NCBI GenBank assembly: GCA_965204465.1
Contig: CBDBES010000002.1
Span: 62,001-126,000 of the forward strand
Source: CBDBES01 sp965204465
GTDB lineage: Bacteria; Spirochaetota; Leptospiria; Turneriellales; CBDBES01
Direction of reading: 5' to 3'
DNA length: 64,000 nt
Position 1 is the stretch's first letter. Every line of letters starts with the position of its first letter. Position numbers and translations under genes: made by a program. The notes beneath the pieces were generated by a model. The model made no database searches, had not been told where the DNA came from, and saw nothing but the letters and a program-made list of their open reading frames with translations. Shown here in pieces: positions 43,378 to 52,640 of the stretch.

Positions 43378-45486
43378 TTATTCAACAGCATCTTTTATGG
43401 ACAAATTCAGTCTTCCCTGACGGTCAATCGCGACTACCTTGACTTTTACGGTTTGACCAACTTTTAAAATATCTTCCAAGTCTCTGACGTGTTCATCAGA
43501 TACCTTAGAAATATGGCATAGACCAGACTTGCCAGGAAGTATTTCTACAAAGGCTCCATATTCCGTTATTTTTTGTACTTTACCTTCATATATCTCATCT
43601 ACTTTTGCTTCTTTAAATTGCAGTTTAATGATCTCTTGCGCTTCTTCTGCAAAAGACTGTTCTTTTCCATAAACATTGACAGTACCATCATCTTTCACAA
43701 TGACCTCTGCATTCGTTTTTTCAATGATCGACCTTATATTGCTTCCTCCCGGACCAATTAACTCGCCAATATTGCTCTTATCTATTTTGAAGGTGATAAC
43801 TCCCGGAGCCAATTTAGATATTTTTTCTCTGGGTTTATCTATTTTTTCATTCATTTTATCTAAGATATGTAAAATACCTTTCTCGGCCTGTTCCAAGGCT
43901 TTTTCCATAATTTCATAACTAATACCCTGCACCTTTGTATCAAGCTGGAAAGCAGTGATACCTTCATTCGTAGCGGCTACCTTGAAGTCCATATCTCCAA
44001 AATGATCTTCTAAGCCTGCAATATCAGACAAAATAGCATATTTGCCATTTTCATCTGTAATCAATCCCATTGCAATTCCGGCAACTGCATTTTGAATGGG
44101 TACTCCTGCTTCCATTAAAGCAATACAAGCAGAACATACTGTAGCCATGGAAGAAGAACCATTTGATTCTAATATTTCAGATACCACCCTGATCACATAA
44201 GGAAAATCATCTACCGAAGGAATTACAGGTCTCAGTGCATTTTCAGCCAACTTGCCATGTCCAATTTCTCTTCTACCTGGCCCCATATAACGTCTCACTT
44301 CTCCAACACTATATGGTAAGAAATTATAATGCAAATAGAAATATTCTTTGTAGTCTCCATCTACATTATCAATGATCTGCGCATTATTTTCAGTTCCAAG
44401 AGTTACCACACCGAGAGACTGTGTTTCACCCCTTGTAAAAAGAGCGGAACCATGCGTGCTTGGCAATACCTCAAATTCAATATCAATGGACCTTACTTCA
44501 TCCAATTTACGTCCATCCGCCCGAATACTTTTATTGAATATCTGACTACGAACAATATCAACTTCCATTTCCTCTAAGAATATGGATGCTTCTTTTATAT
44601 CTTTTTTAATTTGTTTCTCATCGATTTCTTCTTTATTATATTTTTCTTCTAAAGTAGAAAGTACTTCTTCACATAGAGAATCAATATTTTCTTGTCTTAA
44701 TTTTTTATCGCCACTTTCATTTGCTTTCAGCATTTTCTCATGGGCCATTTCATGTATTTCTTTTTTAAGAGATTCATTCTCTTCCACTTCAGGAACGTTC
44801 AAGAAAGGTTTTTTTACGGTATCACGCAGTTTCTCCTGTAGAGCGCATATTTTCTTTATTTCTTCATGACCAAATTTGACAGCATCCAGCATCACTTCTT
44901 TGCTTAGTTGATTGGCGGAACCTTCTACCATGGTAACTGCCCTGGAAGTGCCTGCTAATAAAAGATTTAGATCAGATATTTTTTGCTCACTTTGAGTAGG
45001 GAAAAGGATAAATTTTTCAGCAATACGCCCTACTCTAACACCGGCTACAGGACCATCAAAAGGAATATTGGATGCCATCAATGCGGCACTGGCACAGGTA
45101 ATGGAATGTACCTGAGATGTTTGATCTTCATCTGCGCTTAACAGAGTAATAAATATCTGAACCTCATTCATGAAACTCTTAGGGAAAAGGGGCCTAATTG
45201 GCCTGTCTGTTAGTCTGGAAGTTAAAATTTCTAAATTTGTAGGTCTACCTTCTCTTTTGAAAAAGCCCCCTGCGAACTGACCACGAGAATAAAATTTTTC
45301 TCTGTAATCGACGGTTAAAGGAAAAAAGTCAGTATCTTCTTTTGCAGATTTATTTGCTGTTGCATTTCCCAATAGAACTATATTCTTCCATTTTAGAACG
45401 ACGGATCCATTTGCCTGCTTTGCCCACTTGCCTGTTTCAAAAGAATAATCTGCATCTAAAATTTTGATGGACTCTTTAAATAGCAT
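43378..45486 (-). CDS. pnp: Polyribonucleotide nucleotidyltransferase (PNPase)
   Basis: 3'-5' phosphorolytic exoribonuclease of 702 residues. Two RNase PH cores, the second with RKLDEVRSIDIEFEVLPSTHGSALFTRGETQSLGV in outline and HFGDMDFKVAATNEGITAFQ, are followed by KH (IGPGGSNIRSIIEKTNAEV) and S1 (GKVQKITEYGAFVEILPGKSGLCHISKV) domains. It degrades mRNA and edits tRNA ends. The classical rpsO-pnp order is kept, with 58 bp between the genes. Confidence 0.97.
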   Translation of the reverse strand: MLFKESIKILDADYSFETGKWAKQANGSVVLKWKNIVLLGNATANKSAKEDTDFFPLTVDYREKFYSRGQFAGGFFKREGRPTNLEILTSRLTDRPIRPLFPKSFMNEVQIFITLLSADEDQTSQVHSITCASAALMASNIPFDGPVAGVRVGRIAEKFILFPTQSEQKISDLNLLLAGTSRAVTMVEGSANQLSKEVMLDAVKFGHEEIKKICALQEKLRDTVKKPFLNVPEVEENESLKKEIHEMAHEKMLKANESGDKKLRQENIDSLCEEVLSTLEEKYNKEEIDEKQIKKDIKEASIFLEEMEVDIVRSQIFNKSIRADGRKLDEVRSIDIEFEVLPSTHGSALFTRGETQSLGVVTLGTENNAQIIDNVDGDYKEYFYLHYNFLPYSVGEVRRYMGPGRREIGHGKLAENALRPVIPSVDDFPYVIRVVSEILESNGSSSMATVCSACIALMEAGVPIQNAVAGIAMGLITDENGKYAILSDIAGLEDHFGDMDFKVAATNEGITAFQLDTKVQGISYEIMEKALEQAEKGILHILDKMNEKIDKPREKISKLAPGVITFKIDKSNIGELIGPGGSNIRSIIEKTNAEVIVKDDGTVNVYGKEQSFAEEAQEIIKLQFKEAKVDEIYEGKVQKITEYGAFVEILPGKSGLCHISKVSDEHVRDLEDILKVGQTVKVKVVAIDRQGRLNLSIKDAVE

Positions 45487-45544
45487 AAATACCTCTTTAT
45501 TATGAATATGATCTTAAAAATTTAAAAATAGTAAAAAGTAAGAA

Positions 45545-45811
45545 CTACTTCCTTAATCCCAGCTCCTGGATCAAAGCTTGGTATCTTTCAAAATTCTTTC
45601 CCCTTAGGTATTCTAACAATCGCCTACGTTTACCCACCATTTTAAGTAAACCAAGTCTGGAATGGTGATCTTTCCGGTGCATGTCAAAATGCTTGCGCAA
45701 TCTTTCGATATTCTTGGTTAAAATAGCTACCTGTATATCAGTAGATCCAGTATCTTTTACATGGATTGCATGCTGCTTAATAATGCTCTGTTTTTCTTGT
45801 TTTGGAATCAC
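45545..45811 (-). CDS. rpsO: 30S ribosomal protein S15
   Basis: An 88-residue primary 16S rRNA-binding protein. Helical landmarks are VKDTGSTDIQVAILTKNIERLRKHF, HRKDHHSRLGLLKMVGKRRRLLEYL in outline, and the C-terminal YQALIQELGLRK. It starts the rpsO-pnp-M16-fusion-SPL run. No strong Shine-Dalgarno is visible upstream of the ATG. Confidence 0.97.
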   Translation of the reverse strand: MIPKQEKQSIIKQHAIHVKDTGSTDIQVAILTKNIERLRKHFDMHRKDHHSRLGLLKMVGKRRRLLEYLRGKNFERYQALIQELGLRK

Positions 45812-46150
45812 AATACATCTTACCCCAATCTATTTTCATTTTTTTACCTAATAGAACCTAAAAATGTATGATTCTCATAAGGCATACATAAATCAAAGTC
45901 ACAATAGAAATACTTTCTAAATTGACAATCACTTTATTTATATAATTTTCTTAAGCAAAGATTATGCAGGAAGGCTTAAGATTTTCAGTGATCATTCTTC
46001 TAAGTGTAGAAACCAATGCCGTTAGGCTGTAATTTGTACACATATGAGCCTGTGCCTCAACACAAAAATGTAAATGTTTTTAAGTTGGCGCACAGGCTCG
46101 AAAAACCAAGATAAAAAAAGAAAATCCTTTACCATTCAATGATGTCTGGA
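45812..46150. other. 339-bp intergenic region between rpsO and dprA
   Basis: No gene is seen. It contains the 52-bp MITE-like element (46047-46098) and the promoter region of rpsO. TTGACA at 45922 and TATAAT at 45941 on the plus strand have only 13 bp between them and no downstream gene. Confidence 0.5.
46047..46098. mobile_element. 52-bp MITE-like element sharing ends with the IS remnant at 56.3 kb
   Basis: The left end AGCCTGTGCCTCAAC (46047-46061) is identical to the terminal repeat of the 56291-56891 element. The right end (46084-46098) is the inverted form with 2 of 15 mismatches. Between them, 23 nt (46064-46086) are the exact reverse complement of 56303-56325, just inside that element's left end. 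It is a deletion derivative or fold-back of the same IS. Confidence 0.75.
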
Positions 46151-47101
46151 TCAACTTGTTTCTTCCTGGTAATTAAATTTAGCCCATAGATTATTTCCTA
46201 AATAGAATGCTCTCTTTTGTTTAAGCATTTTGAGTAGTGTCTTATGTTGTATTTGATCGCTTATATTTACCCTATAATGATCTGCTAAATTAACCGCTCC
46301 TTCTTCAATTAAGCGTTCTCCTCCTGCATTGTTTTTAAGGAGTGAATGTTTTAGAGCAAATACTTCTCTTCCTTGTTCTAACGCATAGCGGCAAGTGATC
46401 AAGGCCCCACTCTTAATGCCACCTTCTATAAAAATGAGTGAATCAGAAATGCCGGATATGATACGATTCCTTTGAGGGAAATAATATCTTTTGGGCATGG
46501 TTTTCAGTGGATATTCTGTGATCAATAGAACATTTTGTTTTTTCTCTGATTTCGCCAAAGAGAATAGATCGTAATTTGATTTAGGATAAACCCAGTCAAG
46601 GCCATGCGCTAATACTCCTATTGTTCCGGCTTCTTCCATATAAGCAGCCCTATGACAAGTGCTATCTATTCCTTCTGCCATTCCGGAAACAATAGTCATT
46701 TTCTTTTTACTTAATTGATCTGTGATGAAATTTGCCCAGCGAATGCCTAATGGACTTGGTTTTCTGGTACCTACAATAGATATTTTAAGTTTTGAGAACA
46801 GGTCTATATTACCTCTACAAAATAAAACCATTGGCGGATCATGTATCTCTTTTAGTAATGCAGGATATCTCTCATCAAAAATATCAATTAAGACTGCACC
46901 GATTGAAGCATGTTTTTCTCTTGTTTCTTGAGCTAGCTGCAGAAATTTTTTTAACTCTTTTTTTAAGAGCATTTTTGCCAGTCTATCTATTTTTTGGTCT
47001 AACTCTTGGAACAAGTCTTGTACTTTTTCTTTATAGAATATCCCTTTTAGATGCATTGCTAAAAGATATTCAGATTCCTTTTTACGTGTATCTTGGTCCA
47101 T
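46151..47101 (-). CDS. dprA: DNA processing protein DprA/Smf
   Basis: A 316-residue Rossmann-type single-strand DNA-binding protein that loads RecA in transformation. Landmarks: DERYPALLKEIHDPPMVLFCRG, ISIVGTRKPSPLGIRWA, IVSGMAEGIDSTCHRAAY, GVLAHGLDWVYP, FPQRNRIISGISDSL, GALITCRYALEQGREVFA. A short C-terminal region (about 270-316) replaces the winged helix of longer homologues. It starts 4 bp after the TPR lipoprotein gene. Confidence 0.95.
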   Translation of the reverse strand: MDQDTRKKESEYLLAMHLKGIFYKEKVQDLFQELDQKIDRLAKMLLKKELKKFLQLAQETREKHASIGAVLIDIFDERYPALLKEIHDPPMVLFCRGNIDLFSKLKISIVGTRKPSPLGIRWANFITDQLSKKKMTIVSGMAEGIDSTCHRAAYMEEAGTIGVLAHGLDWVYPKSNYDLFSLAKSEKKQNVLLITEYPLKTMPKRYYFPQRNRIISGISDSLIFIEGGIKSGALITCRYALEQGREVFALKHSLLKNNAGGERLIEEGAVNLADHYRVNISDQIQHKTLLKMLKQKRAFYLGNNLWAKFNYQEETS

Positions 47102-47105
47102 TTTT

Positions 47106-47915
47106 TTACTTCGTGTTTTGCAGAAGATTCAAATTGTTAACAGCAGATTTATATTCTTTTAAGTTTTGATAATTTTTAGGATGTTCTTTTTTAAGCATAG
47201 AGATTAAATTTCTCATTTGATCAGATGCCTTTCCATTTTCTTTTTTGAGTTTGTATAGATTCGCCAGAGCAAAATATGACCTGGGATCATTTTTTTGTTC
47301 ATTTTGATATTCTAATAATAATTTTCTGGCTTTATTTCTGTAGTCAAATTGTTTAGGGATAATATAATTATTTAAGACTCTATATGGATTATTTTTACCA
47401 AATCCATATAAATAGATGATCCCTAATTGAAATTTAGCTTTGTAATATGAATTATCTAAATGAAGAGATTTTAAAAAATTCTTTTCTGCTTTTTTAGATA
47501 AGTTATATTCCCAATTATTTTTGCTTGCCATATTTCCGTAACAAAGGCCTAATGTATAAAAAATGTCTGTGCTTATTTTGTCATATTCAATAGCCTTTTC
47601 TAAATTTTTGACGCAAAGCCCGTAGGAGTTCATCTGCGCATAGGTCTCTCCTATTTTTTGATATAAATTACCAATTTTATGCGCCGCTAATATCTTCTTT
47701 TCGATGACTTCTTCATATTCTTTGATTTCTTCTTGCCATTCTGGTATTTTTTCAGGTTCGGTATCATCAACACCATATCTTTTTTTGATCTGGTCTTTTT
47801 GCCACTCTTTAGCCCATGAATAGAATGCATTGAATGATTCTTTAAATCCTTCCCAAGAGCAAGCGGATAAGTGGAAAAGGATAAAAAAAGAAAAATAAAG
47901 ACGGAAAAGAAACAT
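47106..47915 (-). CDS. TPR lipoprotein
   Basis: A 269-residue protein with a lipoprotein signal peptide: hydrophobic residues 2-17 and lipobox LSAC (Cys near 19). The rest is helical with TPR features: KIGNLYQKIGETYAQMNSYGL, FYTLGLCYGNMASKNN, AKFQLGIIYLYGFGKNNP, SYFALANLYKLKKENG. Likely periplasmic-facing and membrane-anchored. It is 4 bp upstream of dprA, but a functional link is not evident. Confidence 0.8.
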   Translation of the reverse strand: MFLFRLYFSFFILFHLSACSWEGFKESFNAFYSWAKEWQKDQIKKRYGVDDTEPEKIPEWQEEIKEYEEVIEKKILAAHKIGNLYQKIGETYAQMNSYGLCVKNLEKAIEYDKISTDIFYTLGLCYGNMASKNNWEYNLSKKAEKNFLKSLHLDNSYYKAKFQLGIIYLYGFGKNNPYRVLNNYIIPKQFDYRNKARKLLLEYQNEQKNDPRSYFALANLYKLKKENGKASDQMRNLISMLKKEHPKNYQNLKEYKSAVNNLNLLQNTK

Positions 47916-48078
47916 CTAAAAACACTATACAAATATAGATATATCTTGTAAAGCATAGTTTTTCAAAAAATATTCTAACATTGTTGACAATAGGACATTT
48001 TTTTGAATTTTGGTCTTTAAGTTAAAGTTTGATATTTAATTTTTTAAAGAAAAATTATTTTACAATGAAGGAAGTTAT

Positions 48079-49254
48079 ATGGATAAAAATGTAGGAATTA
48101 ATTTAGTTCTTTCTCAAGAAGAAAATGAAATTATTGATCTGGTTCATCAAATCTGTAAAGAGCAGGTTGTTCCGGCAAGAAAAGAAATGGATGAAAAAGA
48201 GATATTTCCATCTGAAATTCTTAAAAAATTTAAAGAAGCAGATTTTTTTGGTATTCTATTTGATTCTGAATATGGAGGTCTGGGCATGGGAAGCCTGATG
48301 GCTGCTATTGTGGTAGAAGCGGTCAGCCAATATTGTTTGGGTGTGGCCACTGTTTTTTGTGCGAACAAATTGGGAGTGCTTCCCATTGAAGTAGGGGGTA
48401 CAAAAGAACAAAAAGAAAAATATATACCAGCTATAGTATCAGGTGACAAATTGGCTGCTTTTGCTCTATCAGAGCCGGATGCAGGTTCTGATGTGCCACA
48501 TCTCTCTACTATAGCAGAAAAGAAAGGGGATCGATATATTATAAATGGTACAAAACAATGGATTTCAAATGGAGGGATGGCCGATATATATACCGTATTT
48601 GCGCTTACCAATAAAAGCAGAGGCTCCAGAGGGATATCTGTTTTCATCCTTGAAAAAGGAAGCAAAGGCCTCAGTTTTGGAAAGCTAGAGGATAAATTGG
48701 GCATTCGATGTTCTCATACCAGACAGGTCATCTTAGAGGATTGTGAAGTACCTGAAGAAAATTTAATAGGTTTAGTTCCTAACCATGGCTTTATACATGC
48801 TATTAAAACGCTTAATGCTTCCAGGCCTTTCATTGCATCAATGGCTACTGGATTATCCCAAGGCGCTTATTTAGAAGCAGCTAAATATGCTTATCAAAGA
48901 GAGCAATTCGGTAAAAAGGTCATTAACTTTCAAGCTATAAATCATATGCTTGCAGATATGGTAGTTAAGATCCATGCTTCCCGTATGCTGGCTTATAAGT
49001 CTGCTAAATTTTCAGAAATAAAACATCCTGAATCCGCTAAATTTTCTGCGATGGCTAAATATTATTCTTCTGAAATAGCTTTACAAGTGGTAAATGATGC
49101 ACTACAAATCCATGGAGGTTATGGCTTTACAAAGGATTATCCAATTGAAAAGATGTATAGAGATGCAAAAATCTTGACCATATACGAAGGTACTTCTCAA
49201 ATTCAAAAAAATGAAATTGCCTCGTACATTATTCAGGAAGCTGCTAAACTCTAA
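48079..49254 (+). CDS. Acyl-CoA dehydrogenase
   Basis: FAD flavoprotein of fatty-acid or amino-acid-derived acyl-CoA oxidation, 391 residues. Landmarks: AAFALSEPDAGSDVPHLST, INGTKQWISNGGMADIYTVFA, EDKLGIRCSHTRQVILEDCEVP, YAYQREQFGKKVINFQAINHMLADM, QIHGGYGFTKDYPIEKMYRDAK and the catalytic Glu segment ILTIYEGTSQIQ. These fit short/medium-chain acyl-CoA dehydrogenases. A ribosome-binding site (GAAGGAAG) precedes the ATG. Monocistronic or with lpxC 78 bp downstream. Confidence 0.95.
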   Translation: MDKNVGINLVLSQEENEIIDLVHQICKEQVVPARKEMDEKEIFPSEILKKFKEADFFGILFDSEYGGLGMGSLMAAIVVEAVSQYCLGVATVFCANKLGVLPIEVGGTKEQKEKYIPAIVSGDKLAAFALSEPDAGSDVPHLSTIAEKKGDRYIINGTKQWISNGGMADIYTVFALTNKSRGSRGISVFILEKGSKGLSFGKLEDKLGIRCSHTRQVILEDCEVPEENLIGLVPNHGFIHAIKTLNASRPFIASMATGLSQGAYLEAAKYAYQREQFGKKVINFQAINHMLADMVVKIHASRMLAYKSAKFSEIKHPESAKFSAMAKYYSSEIALQVVNDALQIHGGYGFTKDYPIEKMYRDAKILTIYEGTSQIQKNEIASYIIQEAAKL

Positions 49255-49332
49255 AAATTAAGAAATAAAATTATAGAAAGATTGAATAGAAAAGTATTCT
49301 GTTCTACTGTTCTTAGTAAAATGACTTAGATC

Positions 49333-50220
49333 ATGCTGCACCAAGCAAATAGAAAAACCATTAAAAAATCCGGATCAATTCACGGAAAAGGCCTTCATTC
49401 AGGAAAAAAATCAAAAATTATTTTTCATCCTGCAGAAGAAAATACAAATATCCTGCTTTATTATTCCTCTGGAGATTCGAGTAGCACCATACCAGCTAAT
49501 TTGGATCATTGTTTGAAAACCTCACGTGCTGTTTCTTTGGGGAATGAAGATGTTGTATTTCAAACAATTGAACATCTAATGTATGCCATTTTTGTCTGTG
49601 GTATTACAGATATGCTTATTGAAGTAAAGGGAGGCAAAGAGATACCAATTCTAGATGGTTCTGCGAGACCTTTTATTGATCTTTTTGATTCTTTGGGGTT
49701 CAATAAGTATGACGGGAAAGTAGATTGTTTGGTTGTAGAACAACCAATCAAAATTGAAGATGAATCTTGCTCTCTTTTGGCTCTTCCAAGTGATCATTTT
49801 AAAATATCCTATACCATTGACTACCCCCATAGATTTTTGAAAAGCCGTTCGGTTGAATTAGATTATGATCCTCAATTTTTCAAAGAGAAAATTTCAAGGG
49901 CCAGAACCTTCGGTTTTTTGGAGGAAGCAGATAGCATGAAAAAAAATGGCTTTATCCAAGGGGCCTCTTTAAAAAATACATTAGTTTTTTCGGAAGCAGG
50001 AACAGTAAACCCTCCCCGCTTTGAAGAAGAAGCAATTTATCACAAAATTTTAGACCTAATTGGGGATATATCTTTATTGAGAAAATCTATAAAAGCCCAT
50101 ATCATCGGATACAAGTCGGGTCATTTTTTAAATATTGCTTTTGCCAATAGACTCAGAGAAGCAGATGATATAAGAGTTTCTTCCTTGTCAGAAAAGAAAG
50201 ACTCTATAGATGCAAGTTAA
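49333..50220 (+). CDS. lpxC: UDP-3-O-acyl-N-acetylglucosamine deacetylase LpxC
   Basis: Zinc hydrolase of the committed step in lipid A synthesis, 295 residues. Domain I: KKSGSIHGKGLHSGKKSKI. Zinc and catalytic motifs: QTIEHLMYAIF, EIPILDGSARPFIDLFDS, RARTFGF, H-K-I-L-D-L-I-G-D (HKILDLIGD) and the C-terminal GHFLNIAFANRL. It shows that this organism makes lipid A. The last 11 bp overlap the methyltransferase gene. Confidence 0.96.
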   Translation: MLHQANRKTIKKSGSIHGKGLHSGKKSKIIFHPAEENTNILLYYSSGDSSSTIPANLDHCLKTSRAVSLGNEDVVFQTIEHLMYAIFVCGITDMLIEVKGGKEIPILDGSARPFIDLFDSLGFNKYDGKVDCLVVEQPIKIEDESCSLLALPSDHFKISYTIDYPHRFLKSRSVELDYDPQFFKEKISRARTFGFLEEADSMKKNGFIQGASLKNTLVFSEAGTVNPPRFEEEAIYHKILDLIGDISLLRKSIKAHIIGYKSGHFLNIAFANRLREADDIRVSSLSEKKDSIDAS

Positions 50221-51025
50221 TTTGAGAACCGATATACCAAAAGAAGGGGAAATTACACAGGGAAATGCTCTTGACCTTTTACTTAAAATACCGGCAAATT
50301 CTATAGATTTGATCGTATGCGACGGACCTTATGGAGTCACAAAAAATTTATGGGACAAACCTGAAATAAGTATACAAGAATATAATTTACATCTCATCAA
50401 GACATTTTCTGAAAAATTAAAAGAAGGTGGAGCTGCCTATCTTTTTGGCAAATTTAATTGCATTGACTTCATCGACTATCGACCATATCTTAATTTAAGA
50501 GCAAAGATCATCTGGTATCAGCCGGGCAGATTGGCCCAGGGTAGGATCAACTTTACTAATAATTATGACATTATATGCTATTTTATTAAAGATAGAACCC
50601 CTAAAACCTTTAATTTGGATTTCATTAGAGTTCCTCAATTGGTAGAACTAGAACATCGATTAAGATGCGAGAGAGTTCCTTCGGTCGTAAATGGAAAATT
50701 TGGTAAAACAGAATTTAATAAAAACGGAAAGAACCCAGGAGATGTATGGGGGGATATTAAACAATTAACATATCACTCAAAAGAGTTAATAAATAGAAAA
50801 GCGCTGAATACGATCCAAAAACCGGAAAGTCTGATCCGCAGGTTGGTCCTGGCAAGTTCTAATGAAGGTGATCTTGTACTGGATCCTTTTTGCGGAGTTG
50901 GTACTTGCCCTGTTGTATGCAAAAAATTAAAACGAAGATTTATTGCTTTTGAACAACAAGTCCAATATATTGAATGGACTAAAGAAAGAATTCGTAAAAT
51001 TGAATCTACTCCATATTCTTCTTGA
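50210..51025 (+). CDS. Beta-class adenine/cytosine-N DNA methyltransferase with DGPY motif
   Basis: A 271-residue N6/N4 methyltransferase. Motif IV comes first (SIDLIVCDGPYGVTKNLWD) and motif I late (VLDPFCGVGTCPVVCKKLKR), the beta-class order of CcrM. The catalytic motif reads DGPY rather than the usual [DNS]PP[YFW]. The C-terminal region ends at FIAFEQQVQYIEWTKERI. No restriction endonuclease gene is adjacent, so it is solitary. It overlaps the end of lpxC by 11 bp, so it is probably co-translated. Confidence 0.82.
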   Translation: MQVNLRTDIPKEGEITQGNALDLLLKIPANSIDLIVCDGPYGVTKNLWDKPEISIQEYNLHLIKTFSEKLKEGGAAYLFGKFNCIDFIDYRPYLNLRAKIIWYQPGRLAQGRINFTNNYDIICYFIKDRTPKTFNLDFIRVPQLVELEHRLRCERVPSVVNGKFGKTEFNKNGKNPGDVWGDIKQLTYHSKELINRKALNTIQKPESLIRRLVLASSNEGDLVLDPFCGVGTCPVVCKKLKRRFIAFEQQVQYIEWTKERIRKIESTPYSS

Positions 51026-51038
51026 ATGATCAAACACT

Positions 51039-51626
51039 CTACTCTTTAACTCTCTTTAAGTTGACTGCTAAGAATGTAAACTTAAATGGAGGCGGTACAA
51101 AGCCAGTTTCATGGAATTTGATACTCTTTATGTATATATCTTTTTGATCTTTATGAACGATCAAAGGACCTGCAAAAAACTCTTCAACACCCTTTATATC
51201 ATCTGGTTGCTCAATTACCAAGAAAGACCTTGTACCCCTGCTTCCTGAATCACAGAATTCAAAAGGCAAACGAATATTCTGGCTAACTCTAAGCCTACAT
51301 TTCATTTCTAATGGGTTTTTCTCTTTAGAAACAGATATATTTATCTCAAGAGTCAATGAAATAGAATCACTCTTTTTTGATTTTACTTTTGGAAGAATTG
51401 TTACGTTTACGGGTAATACTTGGTCTCTGTATTTAGCCATTCCCTTATAATCCCCTTTTATTTTATGGATAAATTCATCTCCACTGATCTGAATACGAGG
51501 AGTTAATGAAAAAGGAAATACAAGATGAATTAAAGAAAAAGAGAGGATCAATATCATTCTATAAATGCAAAATAGGATATTCACAAAATTTCTTTTTTCC
51601 CTTGTGTTCTTAAACGCTCTTTTCAA
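51039..51626 (-). CDS. Conserved-looking exported protein of unknown function
   Basis: The 195-residue protein has a hydrophobic N-terminal segment (about 18-40) after a basic start, then a beta-rich domain with alternating strands (LPVNVTILPKV, SISLTLEINISVS, MKCRLRVSQNIRLPFEF) that recalls YceI-like or lipocalin-like exported domains but without a clear signature. No lipobox is evident. It overlaps the NeuB-like gene by 17 bp at its start. A TTG or later ATG start is possible. Confidence 0.55.
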   Translation of the reverse strand: MKRAFKNTREKRNFVNILFCIYRMILILSFSLIHLVFPFSLTPRIQISGDEFIHKIKGDYKGMAKYRDQVLPVNVTILPKVKSKKSDSISLTLEINISVSKEKNPLEMKCRLRVSQNIRLPFEFCDSGSRGTRSFLVIEQPDDIKGVEEFFAGPLIVHKDQKDIYIKSIKFHETGFVPPPFKFTFLAVNLKRVKE

Positions 51627-52596
51627 AAAAATTCAGATCAGAATCTTTGATCAACCCTTTCTGGCGAGGCCTCATGGGTAGCCACTTCCCATTCTCTTTA
51701 TAAAGACTTCTCTTCCCAAAATATTCATTTGCAAACTCTTCAGGCCATGAATCCTCTTCCTGACAAAGGCGAATTTGAAACGCAATATCTGATTGTTCTC
51801 TAAGGATACTGAATTCTTTTGGAGTGATGCTAAATTTATGGTCTGGGCCTGGCAAATTTTTATCTAATGTAAAATGTTTTTCAATAACAGATGCTCCCAA
51901 AAGCGAAGCAAAAACAGAAGCTTGTACATTTTCTGTATGATCAGAGAAGCCCGTTAATACTTTAAACTCTTTTTCTATTTTTTTCATTCGATTCAAATTT
52001 ATTTTTGATAATGGAGTGGGATAAATAGAAATGCAATGCAAAATGATTATTTCTTGCATATTCTTTTTTTGTAGAAAGTTCATGCTTTTTCGTATATCCG
52101 AAAATTTAGCCCCTCCCGTAGAAATAATTATGGGTTTTTTACAGTTAGCAATTTTATCCAATAACCAATAATTGTTCAAATCGCCTGAAGCTATTTTATA
52201 CAGAGGAATATTTATTTTTTCTAAATTTTCTACCCAATCCAGGGTTAAAGGTGTTGAAAAAAATAAAATATCTTCTTGATTACAAAATTCCTTTAATTCC
52301 AAATGCTGGTCATAATTGAGCTCATATTGATGAAATATATTGAAAAGGCCCTTTGCATTAGGTGCATTCCTTTGGATGAATTTATCTGTAGCATAAGATT
52401 GAAATTTTACAGCATCTGCCCCGGATCGTTTTGCAGAATAGATCATTTTCTTAGCCAATTGAATATCTTTGTTATGGTTCAATCCAATTTCGGCGACTAG
52501 AAAAGGCCTGCTATGAGTGGATATGATCCTGCCATTAATATTTATTTCCGGTATATCATGAATTCTTTTTTTCTTTTTCGAGAGAGTATGGTTCAT
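51610..52596 (-). CDS. NeuB-family sialic/nonulosonic acid synthase, lacking a full SAF domain
   Basis: A 328-residue PEP-dependent condensing enzyme of the NeuB/SpsE/PseI/LegI family. TIM-barrel landmarks: FLVAEIGLNHNKDIQLAKKM, GADAVKFQSY, LYKIASGDLNNYWLLDKIA, KPIIISTGGAKFSDI, LHCISIYPTP, LTGFSDHT, ASVIEKHFTLDKNLPGPDH. The C-terminal antifreeze-like (SAF) domain, normally about 60 residues, is reduced to FGKRSLYKENGKWLPMRPR and a short tail. No other nonulosonate gene is nearby. It starts 44 bp after uvrC. Confidence 0.85.
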   Translation of the reverse strand: MNHTLSKKKKRIHDIPEININGRIISTHSRPFLVAEIGLNHNKDIQLAKKMIYSAKRSGADAVKFQSYATDKFIQRNAPNAKGLFNIFHQYELNYDQHLELKEFCNQEDILFFSTPLTLDWVENLEKINIPLYKIASGDLNNYWLLDKIANCKKPIIISTGGAKFSDIRKSMNFLQKKNMQEIIILHCISIYPTPLSKINLNRMKKIEKEFKVLTGFSDHTENVQASVFASLLGASVIEKHFTLDKNLPGPDHKFSITPKEFSILREQSDIAFQIRLCQEEDSWPEEFANEYFGKRSLYKENGKWLPMRPRQKGLIKDSDLNFFEKSV

Positions 52597-52640
52597 AGAT
52601 CATTTCTTCATAAAAAATAAATATAATTCAAATAGTCTGT

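Noticed and set aside
45922..45946. TTGACA ... TATAAT on the plus strand
   Set aside because: Spacing is only 13 bp and no plus-strand gene follows.
48147..48704. 185-codon open frame antisense to acyl-CoA dehydrogenase
   Set aside because: The plus-strand gene is a clear enzyme with all motifs; the antisense frame has no motif or ribosome-binding site and mirrors its codon bias.
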